A stretch of DNA of 64,000 nucleotides from Thermostichus vulcanus str. 'Rupite' (GCF_022848905.1 NZ_JAFIRA010000001.1:1-64000); one strand, 5' to 3'; positions 45,662 to 55,702 are shown, numbered from the stretch's first letter. A program made the numbers and translations. The notes: a model not told the origin generated them from the sequence alone.

Positions 45662-46726
45662 ATGCACATGACTCCTTTACACTCTAAACCCATCAGGCTC
45701 ACCGAAAAGAAATATCGTGTCCTTCATGTTGTCAAAGATGATAAAATGGGAGGAGTAAAATCGAATCTGCAAGGATTTATCAACTCTGATTTATCGTATT
45801 ACTTTGATTTTGAAATCGTAATTTTTGATGTGGAGAAGCTTCGCCTGCATTCATTTCAGGGCTTGACAGAGCCAGATTTGATTGTTTATCACCCTACCTG
45901 TCGTCTAAAGGGATTGCCGGACTTACTGCGGCTTAAAACTCGCTTCCCAAAAGCAAAGTTAATCATTCACGAGCATGCCTATTCGCAAGAGTATGAAAAA
46001 CACAACGTTCCTCAGGTGTGGAGGTTTCGCAACATATTACGAGTCTTTTATCGTTTGGCGAACCAGGTGGTAGCCATCTCGCAGTCTCAAGCAGATTGGA
46101 TGTTGAAGAACCACTTGGTTTTACCGCATCAATTGAGGCTCATTCATCAATGTCCTCCCCTTGATCGCTTTACTAAGTTGTCTCCCAAATCTAGAAAAGG
46201 AGATTTAATCTTAGGTGCCTATGGTCGCTTTTGCACCCAGAAAGGATTCAAAGTGCTTATTCAAGCTATGGAGCAGGTTCCAGACCTACCCATCAGGCTA
46301 TTACTAGGGGGATCTGGAGAGCTAGAGAGATCTTTACATCAAATGGCCAGACACCTGTCATCGGTAACTTTTTTGGGGCAAGTGGAAGATGTACCAGGCT
46401 TTCTAGAACGTTGCGATGCAGTGGTCATTCCCTCCCTCTGGGAACCTTGGGGAAATGTTTGTCTAGAGGCAAGAGCTGCAGGTAAGCCTATCATCGCCAG
46501 TCAGGTTGATGGCTTGGTGGAACAGGTACAGAACCCTGAAGGAGAATGTGGATTATTGGTCACCCCCAATAATCCAACTGAACTGGCCAAAGGGATCCGA
46601 ATCATGACTTTAGCTTCTCCTTGGCAGCTTAGAAAGTGGGGAGAAACAGGAAAGCTTTCCACAAGGGGAGGACATCATAACTATTTGCAATCATGGAAAG
46701 AATTAATGTGTGAGGTATTACACTAA
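45662..46726 (+). CDS. Glycosyltransferase family 4 (second)
   Basis: A 354-residue GT-B enzyme. It has a Rossmann start (YRVLHVVKDDKMGGVKSNLQ), a donor-site motif LGAYGRFCTQKGFKVLIQAM, and VIPSLWEPWGNVCLEARAAG as the E-x7-E region. The final base of its stop codon is the A of the MBOAT gene's ATG (TAATG), indicating translational coupling with the O-acetylation gene. Confidence 0.9.
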   Translation: MHMTPLHSKPIRLTEKKYRVLHVVKDDKMGGVKSNLQGFINSDLSYYFDFEIVIFDVEKLRLHSFQGLTEPDLIVYHPTCRLKGLPDLLRLKTRFPKAKLIIHEHAYSQEYEKHNVPQVWRFRNILRVFYRLANQVVAISQSQADWMLKNHLVLPHQLRLIHQCPPLDRFTKLSPKSRKGDLILGAYGRFCTQKGFKVLIQAMEQVPDLPIRLLLGGSGELERSLHQMARHLSSVTFLGQVEDVPGFLERCDAVVIPSLWEPWGNVCLEARAAGKPIIASQVDGLVEQVQNPEGECGLLVTPNNPTELAKGIRIMTLASPWQLRKWGETGKLSTRGGHHNYLQSWKELMCEVLH

Positions 46727-48204
46727 TGCTATTTAATTCATTTCCTTTTATTTTTTTATTCTTGCCTCTTTCTTTAGGAGGTTACTTTTGGATAGGACGT
46801 TTAGGTTCATTAACTCTCTCAAAAGGGTGGCTGTTATTGTCTTCCCTGATATTTTATGGTTATTGGAATGTTGTATTTTTGCCTTTAATATCTATTTCGA
46901 TAATGGTAAATTATCTTCTGGGAAATAGACTTCATGAGGTGAGGTGTAATCAAAGGCTTTCGAGAATATTTCTGTATTTTGGTCTCCTGTTCAATATCGG
47001 TCTCATCGCATATTATAAATATACAGTCTTCCTCATGTCTTGGTTGCCCCCCTCAAAGTTATCCGTGTGGATAACACAACTGTTACACCCAGACAACATT
47101 ATTCTTCCCCTGGCAATTTCTTTCTACACATTCCAGCAAATATCCTATTTGGTAGATGCATATCGAGGAGTCATACCGAATTACTCTCTTCTTGACTATA
47201 GTTTGTTTGTGCTTTTTTTTCCACAATTGATTGCTGGGCCTATCGTCCATCACTATGAAGTCATACCTCAATTTAATAGATTGCGGAACCTGTTGTTCTG
47301 CCAGAAAAACTTTGCCATTGGCTGTATAGTGTTTGTTATTGGCTTGTCAAAAAAAGTTCTTATTGCTGATAGCTTAGCAGGTTGGGTGACCTTACCCTTT
47401 AATCATGCTGCTGAGTTGAGTTTTATAGAGGCATGGACGGCAGCGTTAAGTTACACCTATCAACTCTACTTCGATTTTTCTGGTTACTGTGACATGGCTC
47501 TTGGCCTTGGGCTAATGTTAAATGTAAAGTTGCCAATCAACTTTAACTCACCTTATAAATCTACTTCAATTGTTGAGTTTTGGCGTCGATGGCACATTAC
47601 GTTGTCAAATTTCTTGAGAGATTATCTCTATATTCCATTGGGAGGTAACCGTCTTGGAGAATCTCGCAGAGTCATCAATCTCATGATTACAATGTTACTG
47701 GGAGGTTTGTGGCATGGAGCTGGGTGGACATACATAGCCTGGGGTGGGTTTCACGGAGTATGCCTTAGTATCAACCACATATGGAAAAAAGTAGGTTTTT
47801 ATTTACCAAAGCAAATTTCATGGTTGGTCACTTTCTTGGCTGTAATAATTGGTTGGGTTATTTTTAGGGCCCAATCTCTCGGAGATGCGGGTCATATCCT
47901 ATGGGCAATGACAGGTATTGAGGGGATATTGCTGCCTGGAAAATATCGCGGATTAGTAAGCAATCTAGAAATGTTTGGGATCCGATTCAATAACTTTCCT
48001 AGCCTGGATTACTTTCCAGGTGGTTTGGAGAGCATTGTTATTTTGTTTATTGTAACCTTGTGGGTTGTATTTCTGCCTAATACACAGGAGTTGATTCAAA
48101 AGTTTAAACCACGGTGGTGGTGGAGTTTACTTCTCGGTTTCCTAGCTATGCTAACACTACTGTCAATGAGTCGAGTTACTGAATTTCTTTACTTTCAGTT
48201 TTGA
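46726..48204 (+). CDS. MBOAT O-acyltransferase (AlgI-like)
   Basis: A 492-residue membrane protein with about ten helices. MBOAT hallmarks are PLAISFYTFQQISYLVDAYRG-like sequence, FWRRWHITLSNFLRDYLYIP and the active histidine in GGLWHGAGWTYIAWGGFHG. Proteins of this group pass acetyl groups across the membrane to polysaccharides. The next gene encodes the periplasmic partner, so this polysaccharide is probably O-acetylated. Confidence 0.94.
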   Translation: MLFNSFPFIFLFLPLSLGGYFWIGRLGSLTLSKGWLLLSSLIFYGYWNVVFLPLISISIMVNYLLGNRLHEVRCNQRLSRIFLYFGLLFNIGLIAYYKYTVFLMSWLPPSKLSVWITQLLHPDNIILPLAISFYTFQQISYLVDAYRGVIPNYSLLDYSLFVLFFPQLIAGPIVHHYEVIPQFNRLRNLLFCQKNFAIGCIVFVIGLSKKVLIADSLAGWVTLPFNHAAELSFIEAWTAALSYTYQLYFDFSGYCDMALGLGLMLNVKLPINFNSPYKSTSIVEFWRRWHITLSNFLRDYLYIPLGGNRLGESRRVINLMITMLLGGLWHGAGWTYIAWGGFHGVCLSINHIWKKVGFYLPKQISWLVTFLAVIIGWVIFRAQSLGDAGHILWAMTGIEGILLPGKYRGLVSNLEMFGIRFNNFPSLDYFPGGLESIVILFIVTLWVVFLPNTQELIQKFKPRWWWSLLLGFLAMLTLLSMSRVTEFLYFQF

Positions 48205-48259
48205 GTGGATCGTGTTCGACTGTAGATGCTAAATAGAGTCATGGATAGGAGGGGTGGTT

Positions 48260-49483
48260 ATGGCTAAACACAGCTTTCGCAAATTTAATAATACTTTCAT
48301 GACAATGTCATTTTTAGCAGTGTGTACGATAAGCTTATTTAACTTAACTATTGACCCTTTGGGTGTGATTGGTTCACCATCCATAGCAGGCGTAAATGCT
48401 ATCAAACCGAAAACACTCAATAACAGTAGATTATTTAAGGCTGTCGATATGGCTAGGATTCGACCGAAAAGCATCTTGTTGGGTTCCTCTCGTACCGACA
48501 TTGGCCTTGATCCTTCCCATCCGGCGTTGATCCAGCCAGCATACAATTTGGGACTAACAGCGCCTAATATTTACGAGTTGCGGCGCTATTTTGAGCATGC
48601 TTTGACGATTCAGCCTGAATTGGAGCAGGTGGTGATTGGACTTGACTTTCAAATGTTTAATGATTTGCGGACTCCTCAACCAGATTTTAGAGATCAGCGG
48701 CTAGGCCATGTTGGAATAATCGGGTCGGACTTATTAGATGTAACTCTCTCATTAGATGCTTTGAGCGCCAGCTGGGAAACTTTGCTAAGGAATCGAAACC
48801 CTAACCTACCAAGATCAGTACGAGTAAATGGAATGATGGTTCGAAAACCAGGAGAGGTTGATTTAAGAGTTTTCTTTGAGACTATTGCAAGGGCTCAACG
48901 TCAGTATCAGGATGGAGTTTACAAAGGATTTAGCAGTTATGAGAACTCATTGACCCATCTGGAAGCAATTGTAGAAACTTGTGCCGATCGAGGAATTCAG
49001 TTATTTTTGTTTATTTCACCTGCACACGCTACGGAATGGGAATCCATTTACAATTTAGGCCTGTGGCCGCTATTCGAGCAATGGAAGAGAGATATCGTTG
49101 GGTTGCATCCAGTATGGGATTTCTCAGGCTATAACAGCGTTACCAGTGAAGTCATTAGCCCTGGCATGATTTACTATACCGATAGCTCTCACTACACACC
49201 ATCAGCAGGACAGCTAGTATTAAATAGGATTTTTAATCATCAACTTGAATCGGTTCCTTACGACTTTGGGCGATATTTGATTCCAGAGATGTTAACTTTC
49301 CATCAAGAAGCTATAGCTAATGAACGTTTAATATGGCATGAAAAACAGCCGGATCTAGCTCGTGTAGTTGCTGATATTAAACGTTATGAAGAAACTCGAT
49401 ACGCTGAAGAAGTGTATCCTCTAAATCTAGCCACTATCATGCAAGCTCAAATTGTATCAGAAGAACCTTTGCTACATCCTTAG
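48260..49483 (+). CDS. SGNH-like partner of the O-acetyltransferase
   Basis: A protein of about 407 residues with an N-terminal membrane anchor (FMTMSFLAVCTISLFNL) and a periplasmic domain. The nucleophile motif is SILLGSSRTDIGLD and the Asp/His motif YYTDSSHYTPSAGQ, as in AlgJ/AlgX/DltD-like proteins. It should transfer acetyl from the MBOAT protein to the polymer. An AGGAGG ribosome site supports the ATG at 48260 rather than the GTG at 48254. Confidence 0.82.
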   Translation: MAKHSFRKFNNTFMTMSFLAVCTISLFNLTIDPLGVIGSPSIAGVNAIKPKTLNNSRLFKAVDMARIRPKSILLGSSRTDIGLDPSHPALIQPAYNLGLTAPNIYELRRYFEHALTIQPELEQVVIGLDFQMFNDLRTPQPDFRDQRLGHVGIIGSDLLDVTLSLDALSASWETLLRNRNPNLPRSVRVNGMMVRKPGEVDLRVFFETIARAQRQYQDGVYKGFSSYENSLTHLEAIVETCADRGIQLFLFISPAHATEWESIYNLGLWPLFEQWKRDIVGLHPVWDFSGYNSVTSEVISPGMIYYTDSSHYTPSAGQLVLNRIFNHQLESVPYDFGRYLIPEMLTFHQEAIANERLIWHEKQPDLARVVADIKRYEETRYAEEVYPLNLATIMQAQIVSEEPLLHP

Positions 49484-49514
49484 CTATTTGCATAGGGTTT
49501 TTAGGAGAACAGTA

Positions 49515-50486
49515 ATGTCTTTAATTTCCGTCATCATTCCTGCGTACAATGCAGCTCCAACTTTAGAAGCAACTTTGCGCTCTGCCATGAATCAGAGTTT
49601 TGTGGATTTAGAAATTCTAATTATTGACGATGGCTCCGAGGATGAAACTGTTGCTATTGCCAATCAGTTAGCGAGAGAAGACAATCGTATACATGTATTC
49701 AATTACCCAAACGGTGGTGTTTCAGCCAGTCGCAATCGAGGGATCCATCACTCTCAGGGCCAATATATTTCCTTTTTAGATGCAGATGATCTTTGGACTC
49801 CGAATAAATTGTCAGCACAATATCAGGCGCTACAGGTTCACCCTCAGGCTTCTGTAGCCTACAGTTGGACTGATAATATTGATGACAAGGGCAATTTAAT
49901 TCAGGAAGGGATTCGAACTCAGGCTACGGGTTACATATTACCTGAATTGCTACAGGTGAATTTACTGCAAAATGGGTCAAATCCTCTAATCAGACGTCAT
50001 GCTTTGGAAGCTGTGGGGGGCTTTGATGAATCATTGCTCAATGCTGATGACTGGGATATGTGGCTGCGGTTGGCACAGCACTACGAATTTGTACTTGTAG
50101 CTGAACCTCAAGTGCTTTATCGACGTAGTGTGACTTCTAAATCATCTAAGGTTTTAAGAATGGAGCAGAATGCAAGACGTGTCATTGACAAAGCGTATAC
50201 TAAAGCCCCAAAACAATTACAGCCTTTAAAGGCAAAGAGTTTGGCTAACCTTTACAAGTACCTAGCTTATAAGGCACTCCAAGATGTTCCTCCTTCTCTC
50301 GACAGAAAAAGGGCTTTGTCCGCTCTAAGATTTTTGCTAACTTGTTGTTATTATCAGCCGGCGCTGTTGAAAGAGTGGAAACCACTTTTGAAGATGACTC
50401 TTCGCAGTATTGCCTTTCTTTCACTTCCTCCCAAGCATGCTGAAACAGTTATCACACAATTTATTCCCTCACACATGCCATTTTAG
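49515..50486 (+). CDS. Glycosyltransferase family 2 (third)
   Basis: A 323-residue GT-A enzyme starting MSLISVIIPAYNAAPTLEAT, with EILIIDDGSEDETVAIA, ISFLDADDLWTPNKL and GGFDESLLNADDWDMWLR. An AGGAGA ribosome site precedes the ATG at 49515. The C-terminal 90 residues form a helical region typical of cyanobacterial GT2 proteins. Confidence 0.93.
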   Translation: MSLISVIIPAYNAAPTLEATLRSAMNQSFVDLEILIIDDGSEDETVAIANQLAREDNRIHVFNYPNGGVSASRNRGIHHSQGQYISFLDADDLWTPNKLSAQYQALQVHPQASVAYSWTDNIDDKGNLIQEGIRTQATGYILPELLQVNLLQNGSNPLIRRHALEAVGGFDESLLNADDWDMWLRLAQHYEFVLVAEPQVLYRRSVTSKSSKVLRMEQNARRVIDKAYTKAPKQLQPLKAKSLANLYKYLAYKALQDVPPSLDRKRALSALRFLLTCCYYQPALLKEWKPLLKMTLRSIAFLSLPPKHAETVITQFIPSHMPF

Positions 50487-50540
50487 TTTTGATTTTTGTT
50501 GGTAAATCTACTTGCGTGTCTAAAGGAGGAAATGTATCTC

Positions 50541-51818
50541 ATGCTTCAACCTATAAAAGTAGTCGAATTAGAACTTACTCAACACCTTCCAGAGCTACTG
50601 GGCTTAGAGAAGTATGGCTCAATACAGGCATTAGTGCGTTTTCAGGGGATCCCTCTTACCTACCTGAAAATTCCCGTCAATAGAGGAAACTGTTCACCAG
50701 CTGAAATAAGGAATGCGTTACTTCAACACCCTGACTTAAATTCGGATGAGATAGAGCAGTTGTTGCTGAATCCGATCTCTTACAGGAAGGCTAGTGAGTC
50801 AATTTTACTGCAAAAAGACGACATCATTCATAACTATAGATTCAATACCGACGGCCTCCAGGTACGGGATCCTTGGTCAAGCGTAACTGTAGCAATTTGC
50901 ACCCGAGATCGCCCAGAAGAACTAAAACAATGTTTAGAGTCTTTGTTGAAACTAGATTATCCTTCTCTAGAGATTTTAGTTGTCGATAACGCTCCAAGTA
51001 GTAGTGAAACGCAAGAGTTAATACGATGTCATTACCCACAAGTTCGTTACATTCAAGAACCTCAGCCTGGCCTTTCATCCGCTCGAAATTGTGCCATTCG
51101 TGAGACCACTACTGAAATTCTTGCCTTTACAGATGATGATGTTATAGTCGATAAGAACTGGGTGCGCGAATTGTCTCAGGTGTTCCAGTTGTACCCAGAA
51201 GTGATGGCAGTTACAGGATTAATTGCTCCCTATGAACTGGAGACGGAAGCACAAATTCTATTCGAAAGGCGAAATGGTTTTGGGAGAGGATTTCAGCGAA
51301 CATGGGTTCAAGTAAACACTCCTCCTGGAAAATCAATAGCAGACACATGGTTTTTAACTGCAAAATGGGGGGCTGGTGCAAATATGGCATTTCGTCGTCA
51401 TTTTTTTATTCAAGAAGGGGGATTTACACTTTCATTGGGTGCCGGGTCTCCCGGACAAGGAGGGGAGGATCTTGAGATGTTCTTTAGGGTGCTTAAATGT
51501 AGATATGCTTTGGTTTATGAACCAAGAGCCCTAGTTTGGCATCGTCACCGAAGACGAACTGATCAACTAAAAAAGCAAATGCTTAGCTATGGAATTGGTT
51601 CATCTTTTTATTGTATTTATTGTGCTAAGACCTATCCTGAAGAGCGATGGGCAATCTTGAGGAAATGGTTTTATTTAATATGGAGTTGGCATTTGCGCCG
51701 ACTCTTGAGAGCTTTTGTTCGAAATGAAGATTTTCCCAGGCTGTTTATCTTTATTGAGTTCTTAGGAGTATGGTTAGGGCTTTGGCAGTCTCTTAATATT
51801 CTTTTTCAGGAAAGGTGA
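50541..51818 (+). CDS. Glycosyltransferase family 2 (fourth) with N-terminal domain
   Basis: A 425-residue protein. The first 100 residues (VVELELTQHLPELLGLEKYG) form an extra domain seen in some cyanobacterial transferases. The GT-A core has VAICTRDRPEELKQCLESLL, EILVVDNAP and the metal motif LAFTDDDVIVDKNW. A strong AAGGAGGA at 50523-50530 is well placed for the ATG at 50541 and too close for the ATG at 50532. Confidence 0.9.
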   Translation: MLQPIKVVELELTQHLPELLGLEKYGSIQALVRFQGIPLTYLKIPVNRGNCSPAEIRNALLQHPDLNSDEIEQLLLNPISYRKASESILLQKDDIIHNYRFNTDGLQVRDPWSSVTVAICTRDRPEELKQCLESLLKLDYPSLEILVVDNAPSSSETQELIRCHYPQVRYIQEPQPGLSSARNCAIRETTTEILAFTDDDVIVDKNWVRELSQVFQLYPEVMAVTGLIAPYELETEAQILFERRNGFGRGFQRTWVQVNTPPGKSIADTWFLTAKWGAGANMAFRRHFFIQEGGFTLSLGAGSPGQGGEDLEMFFRVLKCRYALVYEPRALVWHRHRRRTDQLKKQMLSYGIGSSFYCIYCAKTYPEERWAILRKWFYLIWSWHLRRLLRAFVRNEDFPRLFIFIEFLGVWLGLWQSLNILFQER

Positions 51819-51917
51819 GACTATAAATTTCTCTCTTGGTTATTACAGACTGTATTTAACTTAAACAAGTAAAAAACTGGAATAGTCTTGTTTTGTGGCA
51901 TCAACAAGGAAGCTGAA

Positions 51918-52811
51918 ATGCAAGATCGATTAGAAGTCTCAAAGGTTAATGATCTAATTTTCGATATCGGCATGCATAAAGGAGAAGATACTGACTTTTA
52001 CTTAAAAAGAGGATTCCGAGTCATTGCCTTCGAGGCTAATCCCGATATGATTGCTTTTTGCGAGCGGCGTTTCGATCATTTTCTAGCGAATGGAAAATTA
52101 ATCATAGTTGGTGGCGCAATAATAGGGTCAAAGGATCTTATTCCAGGACAAGAAACTGTTAAATTTTATAAGAATAATTCTCTTTCAGTTTGGGGTACTG
52201 TTTGTACAGACTGGGCGGAAAGAAATATTCATCGAGGGACAACGAGTACAGTTGTAGAAGTTCCCGTTATAAACTTTACGAGTATTATTCAAAAATATGG
52301 AATGCCTCACTACATGAAAATTGATATTGAGGGTTGCGATATTATTTGTATTGAAGCACTTAAGCAGTTCCAAGTGGTTCCTGACTATATTTCCCTTGAG
52401 TCCTCTAAAACCTCCTTTTCACAGATTAAAGAAGAGGTCGAAATGCTGTCAGAATTAGGCTATCTTTCTTTTCAAGCAGTAGAACAATCCTCTATACCCC
52501 ATACTCAAAAATGGATAGGTGAATACATGGAGCATACCTTTGAAGAAGGCTCGTCAGGACTTTTTGGGGCTGATCTTCCAAATTGCTGGAAAACCAAGGA
52601 CGAAATTCTCTCGCAATATAGAGTTGTATCGCTTGGATATAAGCTTCTAGGAGACTTTGGTCTATTAAATTCCTGGAAATTTCCCGGTTCTTTTTTATTT
52701 AGAGGGGTGACTCGAAGGGCTATTCAATTTTTAACCAAGGCACCCGTTCCAGGATGGTATGATACACACGCAGCACTTGCCTTACCTGCAACTGATAGGA
52801 TCCGCAGGTAG
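51918..52811 (+). CDS. FkbM-family methyltransferase
   Basis: A protein of about 297 residues. The SAM-binding motif is LIFDIGMHKGEDTDFYLKRG with FRVIAFEANPDM, and YMKIDIEGCDIICIEAL is the FkbM signature. Such enzymes O-methylate sugars or other hydroxyls, so it may decorate the polysaccharide. The ATG at 51918 is chosen by the position of the domain; the frame is open from 51888. It is the last gene of the rightward operon; convergent treY follows after about 90 bases. Confidence 0.88.
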   Translation: MQDRLEVSKVNDLIFDIGMHKGEDTDFYLKRGFRVIAFEANPDMIAFCERRFDHFLANGKLIIVGGAIIGSKDLIPGQETVKFYKNNSLSVWGTVCTDWAERNIHRGTTSTVVEVPVINFTSIIQKYGMPHYMKIDIEGCDIICIEALKQFQVVPDYISLESSKTSFSQIKEEVEMLSELGYLSFQAVEQSSIPHTQKWIGEYMEHTFEEGSSGLFGADLPNCWKTKDEILSQYRVVSLGYKLLGDFGLLNSWKFPGSFLFRGVTRRAIQFLTKAPVPGWYDTHAALALPATDRIRR

Positions 52812-52900
52812 TCCTCTTGTAAGAAGTAATTAAGACGTAGAGACTCTATGTAGAATACACGAAAAAATTTTGGCCTGTTAATTGCTTAGATCTTGGACAC

Positions 52901-55702
52901 CTAACGGGACTGACCGCACAGTAGAGCTACTGGGAAAGTCTTTAAGATCGCCCCAATAGGTATGTCCTCCCCTGCAGAGATTTCTTCTTCACTGAGTCCA
53001 TTTACCCACTCCACTCGTTTCCATCGAGGCAAATGGATGTGGGTATCTTTCCAAATCGCTTCTCCACATGGATCCTGGGTTTCATCAATTAATTGCGTTA
53101 ACAAACGCGGTACGACTGTGATTAACACTTGCTTACCGTGATGACGGGCAAACGCTACTACATGCTCCTGATGGGATCCACTTACCTGTATGGGTGTGTA
53201 CCCACCTTCATGAAAGAGTTGTGGCTGTTTCTGACGTATTTTTAGAACTTGATGCAACAAAAATAATTTAATACGTCCATCGCTTCGATGCAGCAATAAA
53301 TCTTCTATCAGTCCTCTAGGTTCTTGCTTGGCACGTCGCTGAATCTCCTCAAGATAAGCCATGCGGCGAGAAAAATCGACAGGTCGGCGGTTATCCGGAT
53401 CCACCATGCTTAAATCCCACAGTTCTGTACCTTGATAAATATCTGGGATTCCAGGGCTGGTAAGTTTAACAAGGGTTTGGGAGAGAGAATTAAAGATACC
53501 GAAATGGGCGATTTTGCGCTGAAAGGGTAGAAAAGACTCTAGAAAGGGGTTTGGAGCCTGCAGGATTTGCTCAATAAAAGAGGTTGTCGCCTCTTCATAG
53601 TCTGTATCTGGTCTTAACCAGGCGGTATGAACCTTGGCTTCTCGCACTGCTTTGATCAAATAGTCCTTCACCCGTTGCACAAACTGTGGTACCTCTTCCT
53701 GTTGAAAGGGATAGGATCCCAGTAGAGTTTGATAGAGAAAATATTCATCGTTACGATCCGGTAATTCTGAGCGCTTAAAATTTTTGCTACGAACTTTGTA
53801 GTTGATATTGAGTTCATGCCAGAGTTTAATGTTTCTCTCCCACTCAGCTGGGATTTCTGAAAGGACATTTAGACGAGCCCGTGTATCTTCGCCACGCTTA
53901 GTATCGTGAGTAGCGGAAGCGTTCATGGCCAGAGGCCAGTGAGCTGCACGTTCTTGGTTAAAACGATGGAACTCCTGCACCGAAACACCAAATCGACAGG
54001 GATCCCCGCCCACTTCATTAAGAGATAGCAAGCGATTGTATACATAAAAGGCAGTATCTTCTACCCCTTTAGCCATGAGAGGACCAGCCAACTGTTGCAG
54101 GCGCATGGCAAAATATATTTGTTCATTTTTTTCTTGCTCTGATAAATTATCCAGAAACTCGAGACAGAGAAAGCGCTGAATAAAGTTCAGTTCGTTTACC
54201 AAGATAGGTAAATTTTCCTTGGCCTGTTCTACCGCTTGGCGAATGATCTCTTGGCCTGTAGCATCAAGGATGCCTTCACGGATATAAACTCGATAAACCG
54301 GAAAACACACCAACACCTCCACCAAAGCCCGACGCAAACTGTAGAGAGTAAAGTCATTGGCGTAGCGGTGATGGCTAGTGATCTGCTTGAGCAGGAAAGC
54401 TAAATTATCCATGTCACCGGATAGGTTACGCTCAATAATGAGACGTTTTTTCTCTTCAATGACCTGCTCTGGCAACTGTTGTAACCTCGTAAAGTTATGG
54501 TAAAGGCTGTCAAAAGCATCTACATTTTGCTCCTGACAAAAGAGACCGTTCATTTTATTCAGAAAATCATAGCCTGTCGTACCCTGAACGGGCCACTGTT
54601 GAGGCAGCTTCTCCTCAGACTCGAGAATTTTTTCTACTACAATGTAAGTTTCTGAGCAGCGTTCCCGCAGTCGATGCAGATATTCCTCTGGGTCAAACAA
54701 GCCATCAATGTGGTCAATACGTAGACCTGTGAATCGACCTTGCTCTACTAGTTTTAGGATGAGCTGATGGGTTTTACGAAATACCTCTCGATCTTCTATC
54801 CGTAGTGAGATCAGTTCATTGATGGTAAAAAATCGGCGGTAGTTAATTTCCTCGGCTCCCACCTTCCAGAACGAGATGCGGAAGTTTTGTCGAGCCAAGA
54901 GGCTATCCAACAGATCAAAGCTTGAGGGATCTCCTGGCTTACCGTTAAAGGTGGCAATATTCTCATCAAAGAAATTTTGAACCGGTTGACTAGATGTGTA
55001 GAGTTCCCAGAGAGAATGTTTAGCAAAGTTTATTTGATCTGTGCGCTCCAGGAGATCTTCTTTGCTGGGAATAAACCGTAGGCTAAACAAAATCCCAAGT
55101 AGTTTGATATAATCTGGATGGCTACGACCTAGCTTTCGACGTAGTTTGCCCAGATTGTAGGTAAAGACATCTGCATAGGTATCGATGTTAAGAGGAAATC
55201 TTAGGGTATAGTAGTTGATACTTAAGCCATCGGCGTCATAGCGCAGTTGAATTTGACCGGATTCTAGACATTTATCATAAAAGTCCCCCAGAAAAGGTGC
55301 CAGTATTCTACCTTGGATCCCTAAGTAGGAATGGTTCCAATTCACATCGAAATAATCAATAAAATCTGAGTTTGGGCCACTCTCTAAAACATCCATCAAC
55401 ATGTGATTTTGGCCATCATAAGCCATATGGTTAGGCACAATATCCTGCACCCAACCCATTTGCTGTTGGTTCAGAGCCTCCCAGAGTTCCTCAAACTTCT
55501 CGCCACCTCCCAACTCTGGATTGATTTGGCCGGGATCCACCACGTCGTAACCATGGGTACTGCCCTTGCGGGCTTGAAAAATGGGGGAGGCATAGAGATC
55601 AGAAATGCCCAAGGCTTTCAGATAGGGAACAATCTGCCGTGCTGCCTCGAAGTCAAACCCAGCATGGAACTGGATGCGATAGGTGGAAGTAGGGATCCGC
55701 AT
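52901..55702 (-). CDS. treY: Malto-oligosyltrehalose synthase
   Basis: Converts the reducing end of maltodextrin to trehalose, a GH13 family enzyme. Catalytic blocks: WVQDIVPNHMAYDGQN, GLRIDHIDGLFDPEEY with the nucleophile Asp, IVVEKILESEEKLP with the acid Glu, and NASATHDTKRGEDTRARL. It has 933 residues from the ATG at 55702, which is preceded by GAGGT; the frame runs further up to 55786. The partner TreZ hydrolase is not in the window. Codon use is AT-rich compared with the genes to its right. Confidence 0.95.
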   Translation of the reverse strand: MRIPTSTYRIQFHAGFDFEAARQIVPYLKALGISDLYASPIFQARKGSTHGYDVVDPGQINPELGGGEKFEELWEALNQQQMGWVQDIVPNHMAYDGQNHMLMDVLESGPNSDFIDYFDVNWNHSYLGIQGRILAPFLGDFYDKCLESGQIQLRYDADGLSINYYTLRFPLNIDTYADVFTYNLGKLRRKLGRSHPDYIKLLGILFSLRFIPSKEDLLERTDQINFAKHSLWELYTSSQPVQNFFDENIATFNGKPGDPSSFDLLDSLLARQNFRISFWKVGAEEINYRRFFTINELISLRIEDREVFRKTHQLILKLVEQGRFTGLRIDHIDGLFDPEEYLHRLRERCSETYIVVEKILESEEKLPQQWPVQGTTGYDFLNKMNGLFCQEQNVDAFDSLYHNFTRLQQLPEQVIEEKKRLIIERNLSGDMDNLAFLLKQITSHHRYANDFTLYSLRRALVEVLVCFPVYRVYIREGILDATGQEIIRQAVEQAKENLPILVNELNFIQRFLCLEFLDNLSEQEKNEQIYFAMRLQQLAGPLMAKGVEDTAFYVYNRLLSLNEVGGDPCRFGVSVQEFHRFNQERAAHWPLAMNASATHDTKRGEDTRARLNVLSEIPAEWERNIKLWHELNINYKVRSKNFKRSELPDRNDEYFLYQTLLGSYPFQQEEVPQFVQRVKDYLIKAVREAKVHTAWLRPDTDYEEATTSFIEQILQAPNPFLESFLPFQRKIAHFGIFNSLSQTLVKLTSPGIPDIYQGTELWDLSMVDPDNRRPVDFSRRMAYLEEIQRRAKQEPRGLIEDLLLHRSDGRIKLFLLHQVLKIRQKQPQLFHEGGYTPIQVSGSHQEHVVAFARHHGKQVLITVVPRLLTQLIDETQDPCGEAIWKDTHIHLPRWKRVEWVNGLSEEEISAGEDIPIGAILKTFPVALLCGQSR

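Larger units (their letters stand above)
41118..52811. other. AT-rich, GGGATCCC-poor part of the polysaccharide locus
   Basis: From the glycosidase gene to the FkbM gene the DNA is visibly AT-richer than both flanks, and GGATCC becomes scarce (about 13 in 11.7 kb by eye). The genes are glycosyltransferases, flippase and decorating enzymes, the part of such loci that usually differs between strains. This suggests acquisition by recombination, with the conserved ends as crossover regions. No integrase or insertion sequence is seen at the borders. Confidence 0.6.
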
